Origin: JAMWZF01 sp041628615
Lineage (GTDB): Bacteria > Pseudomonadota > Alphaproteobacteria > Rhodobacterales > Rhodobacteraceae
NCBI GenBank assembly: GCA_041628615.1
Contig: JBFKOW010000012.1
Coordinates: forward strand, 1-34,572
DNA: 34,572 nucleotides
Direction: 5' to 3'
Shown: positions 30,537-34,572 of the stretch, piece after piece
Layout of the letters: the number at the start of each line of letters is the position of its first letter
Position numbering within the stretch: position 1 is the stretch's first letter
The notes under the pieces: model-generated
What the model was told of the DNA's origin: nothing
Database searches by the model: none
What the model saw: only the letters and a program-made list of their open reading frames with translations
Program-made: the position numbers and the translations under genes

Positions 30537-33220
30537 TCGCGTTCCAGTTCCGGGCGTTCCTGGTCGGCGGAGCGGCGGCGCAGTTCCTCGAGCAGTTCCT
30601 CGGCCCGGCGGTAGACGTCCTCGCCCTGCAGCATGTTCTCGTTGGTGCCGAACTGGCCGTCCTGCCCCAGTTGGCGGCCCAGCGGGTCGCGGCGCATCGG
30701 CTCGACCCCGCCCTGGGCGTCGCCGGCCTGCTGGCCCTGGCCCGGCTGGCCGTCCTGCTGGTTCTCGGCCAGCGCCTGCCCGAGATTGCGCAACCCGTCG
30801 CGCAGCGCGTCCATCGCCTCGGCCTGCCGGTCGATGGCGCCGGGCAGGTCGCCGTCGCGCAGCGCGTCCTCGGCCCCGTCCATCGCCCGGCCGGCGCGGT
30901 CCAAAGACCGCCGCGCCTCGTCCGCCGCCTCGCCGCCGAGGTTGGGCAGGTTCTGCCGCTGGCGGTCGAGCTCGCGGCGCAGCGCCTCCTGCCGGTCGGC
31001 GAGGCTGTCGCCAAGCCCCTGTTCGTCGCCGGGCCGGTCGCCGCCGGGGCCGTCCTGCCCCTGCTCGGAAGGATCGGTGCCGCCCGGCTGCTGGCCTGGC
31101 TGACCCTGCTGACCGGGCTGCGGCATGCCCTGCTGACCCTGGCCGCCCTGTTGGCCGGGCTGCTGCTGGCCGCCGGGCTGCTGCCCCTGCTGGCCCTGTT
31201 GCCCCTGCTGACCGGGGTTGAACTGCTCCTGCAGGTCGCGGAACGCCTCGTCCGACAGCCCCTGCTGGTCGCGCAGGGTCTGGCCGAGGTCCTGCATCAG
31301 CTGCTGGCCCTGTCCCTGCCCGCCCTGGGCATTGGGGTCCAGCTCGACGGTCATGTTCTCCATCAGCTGGTTGAGCTGTTCCATCAGCTCCTGCGCCTCG
31401 GCCATCCGGCCCTCTTCCATCAGCTCCTGGATCCGGTCCATCAGCCGCTGAAGCTCGCTCATCGAGAACTCCATCGGACCTTCGCCGCTGTCGGGCTGGT
31501 CGGTGCCGTCGCCGTCGCGGGGCTCGGCCTGCTCGGCCAGCATCCGCATGTAGTCGTTGGTGGCGTCGCGCAACTCCTGCATGAGTTCCGCGATCTCCTC
31601 GTCGGTGGCGCCGTTGCGCATCGCCTCGGCCAGCCGCTCCTGCGCCCGGCGCAGCCGTTCGCGGGCATCCGCGAGGGTGCCCTCCTCGAGCTGGATCGCG
31701 AGGTCCCAGAGCGCCTGCGCGATCTCGGCCTGCTGGTCCGCGGTCAGCCCGTCGCCGTAGGTGGCCATGTTGTCCAGCCGGCGCAGGATGAAGCGCAGCC
31801 GCAGGTAGGTCGTCTCGGAGCGGAAGAACCCCTCGGGCCGGTGCGACACCGCGCGCAGCACGTCGACCACCCGGCCGGCATTGGCCCGCGACCACAGCAG
31901 GTCGCGGCGCTGCTCGATCACCGCCTTGGCGATCGGCTGGAAGAACCGGCGCCCCGGCAGGATCATCTCGACCGGTTCGTTCTGCCCGGTCTGGTCCACC
32001 GCGTCCCGCACCGCGAGGGTGAGCGTCACCGGCAGGTTGGCGAAGGGATGCTCGGACAGGTCGTCGATCAGGGTCTCGTCGAAGGCCGCCCGGTCGCCCG
32101 AGAACGGCATCGGCAGGTCGAGCACCAGCGGCTCGCGCGGGTCGGGATCGACGGCAAGGCCGTGGCGGCGCTCCACCGCGGCGAGGTTCAGCTCGATGGT
32201 CGCGGTCCCCGAGATCACCGCGTAGTCGTCGGCGGCTCGGAACGGCTGGGACATCTCGCCCCGCGCCTCGGCACTGACCGGCCCCGACACCTCGACCTCT
32301 GGCGGGGTGTCCGGGATCACCGTCACTTCCCAGGTCGCGCCGCCCGGACCGTTGATCGCGATGCGGCCGTCGCGAGTGACGCGGAAGCTCTGTTCGAGGT
32401 CAGAGGCGGCGCCGAGATCCTCGCCGGTCCGGCCGGACACGGTTTCGTCCACGGTCAGCGCGCCGACCTCGCCGTAAAGCCGCAGGGTGACGTCGGTGCC
32501 GCGCGGCACCCGCAGCGGCCCCAGCGGGATGTCGGCGAGGTAGAGAGCCGGTCGCCCGGTGTAGAGCGGCGGTTCGATCCAGCCTTCCCAGACCGGCCCG
32601 GCGGCGAGTTGCTGACCGCCCCCGGGGGCCATGTCGGCCACGGACCCGACCCGCCAGATCGACCCGAAGAGCAGGGCCGCGACGAAGAACAGCAGCGCGA
32701 TGTAGCGCAGGCCGAAGGGGTCGCGGCGCGACACCCGCAGGTCCGGGGCCACCGGCCGCGCGGCGCGGCTGCGCTCTTCCATCCGGGCCTTGTGGGCCCG
32801 CCAAACCGCCGCCGAGTCGGGATCGCGCGCGCCGATCGCCTGTTCGTCGGCCAGCGTGGCGATCGGCTGGCCCGGCAGCCGGGCATCGACCCGCGCCACC
32901 GCCTCGTCCCGGCCCGGCCAGCGCAGCCGGCGCAGGCCGCGCCCCAGCGTCCAGACCAGCCCGGCGACGGCCAGCAGCCCGCCGACCCAGACCACTTCGA
33001 CCGGCAGCGCCTCGTGCCAGCCGAAGATCAGCGGCGCCAGCGCCGCGAACAGCACGGTCCAGAACGGCCAGAAGGCCTGGGTGACGCGCTCCGCGACCAG
33101 CCCGGCCCGGGTCAGCCGGACCGGCCAGCGCAGATGGCTCAAGGATCGGGTCGGATCGGTCAGCGGTCTGGCTCCCTGGGCTGCGGACCGAGAACGCGGA
33201 TCCGGTACAGGGTCATGCAC
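30506..33220 (-). CDS. TIGR02302/DUF4175 family membrane protein
   Basis: A 904-residue protein of the alphaproteobacterial TIGR02302 (DUF4175) family, function unknown. There are two hydrophobic segments near residues 50-67 and 74-91, a third at 172-189, then a large probably periplasmic part. Its second half is rich in helix-forming Glu, Arg, Gln and Met with long heptad-like stretches (LQRLMDRIQELMEEGRMAEA), suggesting coiled coils. Residues about 661-716 are a Gln/Gly/Pro low-complexity tract built from QQG and PGQQG units. The likely start is the GTG at 33220, directly abutting the lysA stop. The lysA-TIGR02302 pairing is usual in Rhodobacteraceae. Its 3' end overlaps the convergent DUF998-like gene by 31 bp. 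Confidence 0.9.
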   Translation of the reverse strand: MHDPVPDPRSRSAAQGARPLTDPTRSLSHLRWPVRLTRAGLVAERVTQAFWPFWTVLFAALAPLIFGWHEALPVEVVWVGGLLAVAGLVWTLGRGLRRLRWPGRDEAVARVDARLPGQPIATLADEQAIGARDPDSAAVWRAHKARMEERSRAARPVAPDLRVSRRDPFGLRYIALLFFVAALLFGSIWRVGSVADMAPGGGQQLAAGPVWEGWIEPPLYTGRPALYLADIPLGPLRVPRGTDVTLRLYGEVGALTVDETVSGRTGEDLGAASDLEQSFRVTRDGRIAINGPGGATWEVTVIPDTPPEVEVSGPVSAEARGEMSQPFRAADDYAVISGTATIELNLAAVERRHGLAVDPDPREPLVLDLPMPFSGDRAAFDETLIDDLSEHPFANLPVTLTLAVRDAVDQTGQNEPVEMILPGRRFFQPIAKAVIEQRRDLLWSRANAGRVVDVLRAVSHRPEGFFRSETTYLRLRFILRRLDNMATYGDGLTADQQAEIAQALWDLAIQLEEGTLADARERLRRAQERLAEAMRNGATDEEIAELMQELRDATNDYMRMLAEQAEPRDGDGTDQPDSGEGPMEFSMSELQRLMDRIQELMEEGRMAEAQELMEQLNQLMENMTVELDPNAQGGQGQGQQLMQDLGQTLRDQQGLSDEAFRDLQEQFNPGQQGQQGQQGQQPGGQQQPGQQGGQGQQGMPQPGQQGQPGQQPGGTDPSEQGQDGPGGDRPGDEQGLGDSLADRQEALRRELDRQRQNLPNLGGEAADEARRSLDRAGRAMDGAEDALRDGDLPGAIDRQAEAMDALRDGLRNLGQALAENQQDGQPGQGQQAGDAQGGVEPMRRDPLGRQLGQDGQFGTNENMLQGEDVYRRAEELLEELRRRSADQERPELERDYIRRLLERF

Positions 33221-34486
33221 TCAGAGCCACTCCGGAATGGTATCTCGCGCGATCATTTCGTCAAAGGTGGGACGTGCGCGGATAACCGCGAATTGATCGC
33301 CCCGGACGAGAACCTCGGGTACCAGCGGCCGGGTGTTGTATTCCGAGGCCATCACCGACCCGTAGGCCCCGGCCGACCGGAACGCCACCAGGTCGCCCTC
33401 GGCCAACGCCGGAAGGTCCCGCGCCCGGGCGAAGGTGTCGCCGGTCTCGCAGACCGGGCCGACCACGTCGAAGCGGCGCATCTCTGCCCCGGCGGCGGGC
33501 TCGGTCACCGGGACGATGTCGTGGTGGGCGTCGTACATCGCCGGCCGGATCAGGTCGTTCATCGCCGCGTCGAGGATCAGGAAATCCCGGTCCTGCCCGG
33601 ACTTGAGGTATACCACCCGGCTGAGCAGGACGCCGGCGTTGCCGGCGATCAGGCGGCCGGGCTCGATCTCGATCTCGCAGCCGAGATGGCCGACCGCCCG
33701 GCGGATCACCTCGCCGTACTCGGTGGGCAGCGGCGGCGCCTCGTTCGACCGCATGTAGGGAATGCCCAGCCCGCCGCCGAGATCGAGCCGGACGATGTCG
33801 TGGCCGTCGGCGCGCAGCGCCCCGGTCAGGTCGGCGACCTTGCGGTAGGCGGCCTCGAACGGGGCCAGGTCGGTGAGCTGCGAGCCGATATGGACGTCGA
33901 TCCCGACCACCTTCAGCCCCGGCAGCCGGGCGGCATGGGCATAGACCGCGCGGGCCCGCTCGATCGGGATGCCGAACTTGTTCTCGGCCTTGCCGGTGGC
34001 GATCTTGGCATGGGTGCGGGCATCGACATCCGGGTTGACCCGGACGGTGACCGGCACCGTGACCCCCATCGCCGCGGCGATCGCCGACAGCCGTTCCATC
34101 TCGGGCTCGCTCTCGACGTTCACCTGCCGGACGCCGCCGGCGAGGACCTGCTCGAACTCGGCCCGGCTCTTGCCCACGCCCGAAAACACGATACGGTCGA
34201 CCGGCACCCCGGCGGCCCGGGCGCGGGCGTATTCGCCGCCCGACACCACGTCCATCCCGGCGCCGAGGTCGCCCAGCAGCCGCAGCACCGCGACGTTGGA
34301 CAGCGCCTTCACCGCGTAGCAGACGAGGTGGGGCATGCCCTTCAGCGCCTCGTCGAAGAGCTTGAAATGCCGGGTCAGGGTCGCGGTCGAGTAGACGTAG
34401 ACCGGGGTGCCCACGGCCGCGGCGATCTCGGCAAGCGGCACGTCCTCGGCATGAAGCTGCCCGTCGCGGTAGAGAAAGTGGTCCAT
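33221..34486 (-). CDS. lysA: Diaminopimelate decarboxylase
   Basis: A 421-residue fold-type III PLP enzyme that decarboxylates meso-diaminopimelate to lysine, the last step of lysine synthesis. The PLP lysine is Lys60 in VCYAVKALSN. HIGSQ, the phosphate-binding glycine motif LDLGGGLGIPY, EIEPGRLIAGNAG, and the dimer-interface catalytic cysteine in GPVCETGDTF are all present. The start at 34486 (MDHFLYRDGQLHAEDVPL) is standard. In related genomes argH often lies upstream; the window ends 86 bp before the start, so that cannot be checked. Confidence 0.97.
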   Translation of the reverse strand: MDHFLYRDGQLHAEDVPLAEIAAAVGTPVYVYSTATLTRHFKLFDEALKGMPHLVCYAVKALSNVAVLRLLGDLGAGMDVVSGGEYARARAAGVPVDRIVFSGVGKSRAEFEQVLAGGVRQVNVESEPEMERLSAIAAAMGVTVPVTVRVNPDVDARTHAKIATGKAENKFGIPIERARAVYAHAARLPGLKVVGIDVHIGSQLTDLAPFEAAYRKVADLTGALRADGHDIVRLDLGGGLGIPYMRSNEAPPLPTEYGEVIRRAVGHLGCEIEIEPGRLIAGNAGVLLSRVVYLKSGQDRDFLILDAAMNDLIRPAMYDAHHDIVPVTEPAAGAEMRRFDVVGPVCETGDTFARARDLPALAEGDLVAFRSAGAYGSVMASEYNTRPLVPEVLVRGDQFAVIRARPTFDEMIARDTIPEWL

Positions 34487-34528
34487 CCGCCGGTCTTAGC
34501 AGACCGCGCCGCCGGGCCAAGGCCCCGC

Positions 34529-34572
34529 CTTCTTCGGACCCGAAATATCCCGGGGTGAATTCGGCCGCGCCG
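34529..34572. repeat. Possible Rhodobacteraceae dispersed intergenic repeat, cut by the window end
   Basis: The last 44 bases contain gaaatatcccggggtgaatt (34542-34561). I recall sequences of the form AAATATCCCGGGG followed by a GC-rich palindrome as common intergenic repeats in Rhodobacteraceae. Only the 5' part would be present here, and I see no second copy within this window, so the call rests on memory. Confidence 0.35.

Overview
This is a gene-dense, very GC-rich (roughly 70%) stretch of an alphaproteobacterial chromosome. The family Rhodobacteraceae (Paracoccaceae) is the best fit. The reasons are an RpoH protein that reads as the RpoHII type known from Rhodobacter, a coaBC-dut-ThiF/MoeB run in which the E1-like enzyme has a membrane N-terminus, a lysA-TIGR02302 (DUF4175) pair, and murJ-rhomboid-trpS order. 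The organism is inferred from these family matches; no 16S rRNA or other marker is present. I count 31 protein genes, no tRNA or rRNA, no CRISPR, no insertion sequence and no phage genes. No stretch longer than 300 bp lacks a gene. The longest gaps are 1-190 and 28840-29085.

Layout. 191-1699 (minus): a 2-hydroxyacid dehydrogenase followed by a small membrane protein. 1823-3750 (plus): a secreted SH3-like protein and an MFS transporter. 3769-8542 (minus): coaBC, dut, a membrane-anchored ThiF/MoeB-like enzyme and an M3 peptidase, the first three joined by GTGA overlaps. 8617-9495 (minus): rpoH2, with a TGATCC promoter that looks like a target of the RpoE/ChrR sigma factor. 9590-13026 (plus): cobU, a phosphatase, a GST and comM. 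12996-16325 (minus): rsmI, yraN, gshB and an esterase, read in that order. 16422-21359 (plus): an LpoA-like lipoprotein, glnD and a LysR regulator. 21485-23546 (plus): a DUF481 outer-membrane protein behind an AT-rich leader, then an unrecognised membrane protein. 23572-24714 (minus): an EEP-family hydrolase. 24903-28241: murJ (plus), a rhomboid-like protein (minus) and trpS (plus). 28342-30536 (plus): a VOC protein, a class IV aminotransferase and a DUF998 protein. 30506-34486 (minus): lysA followed by a TIGR02302 protein.

How the genes work together. Most are housekeeping: CoA synthesis, dUTP removal, cobalamin assembly, glutathione synthesis, nitrogen signalling, peptidoglycan assembly (murJ, lysA, LpoA-like), rRNA methylation and tRNA charging. 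The nearest thing to a stress theme is rpoH2 with its putative RpoE promoter, together with gshB and a GST nearby.

I found no convincing undescribed multi-gene system. The points most worth a second look are a rhomboid-like protein lacking both catalytic residues, the rpoH2 promoter, a glnD whose conserved N-terminus appears to start before any ATG, GTG or TTG, an AT-rich island between a LysR gene and an outer-membrane protein, and one membrane protein I could not place.
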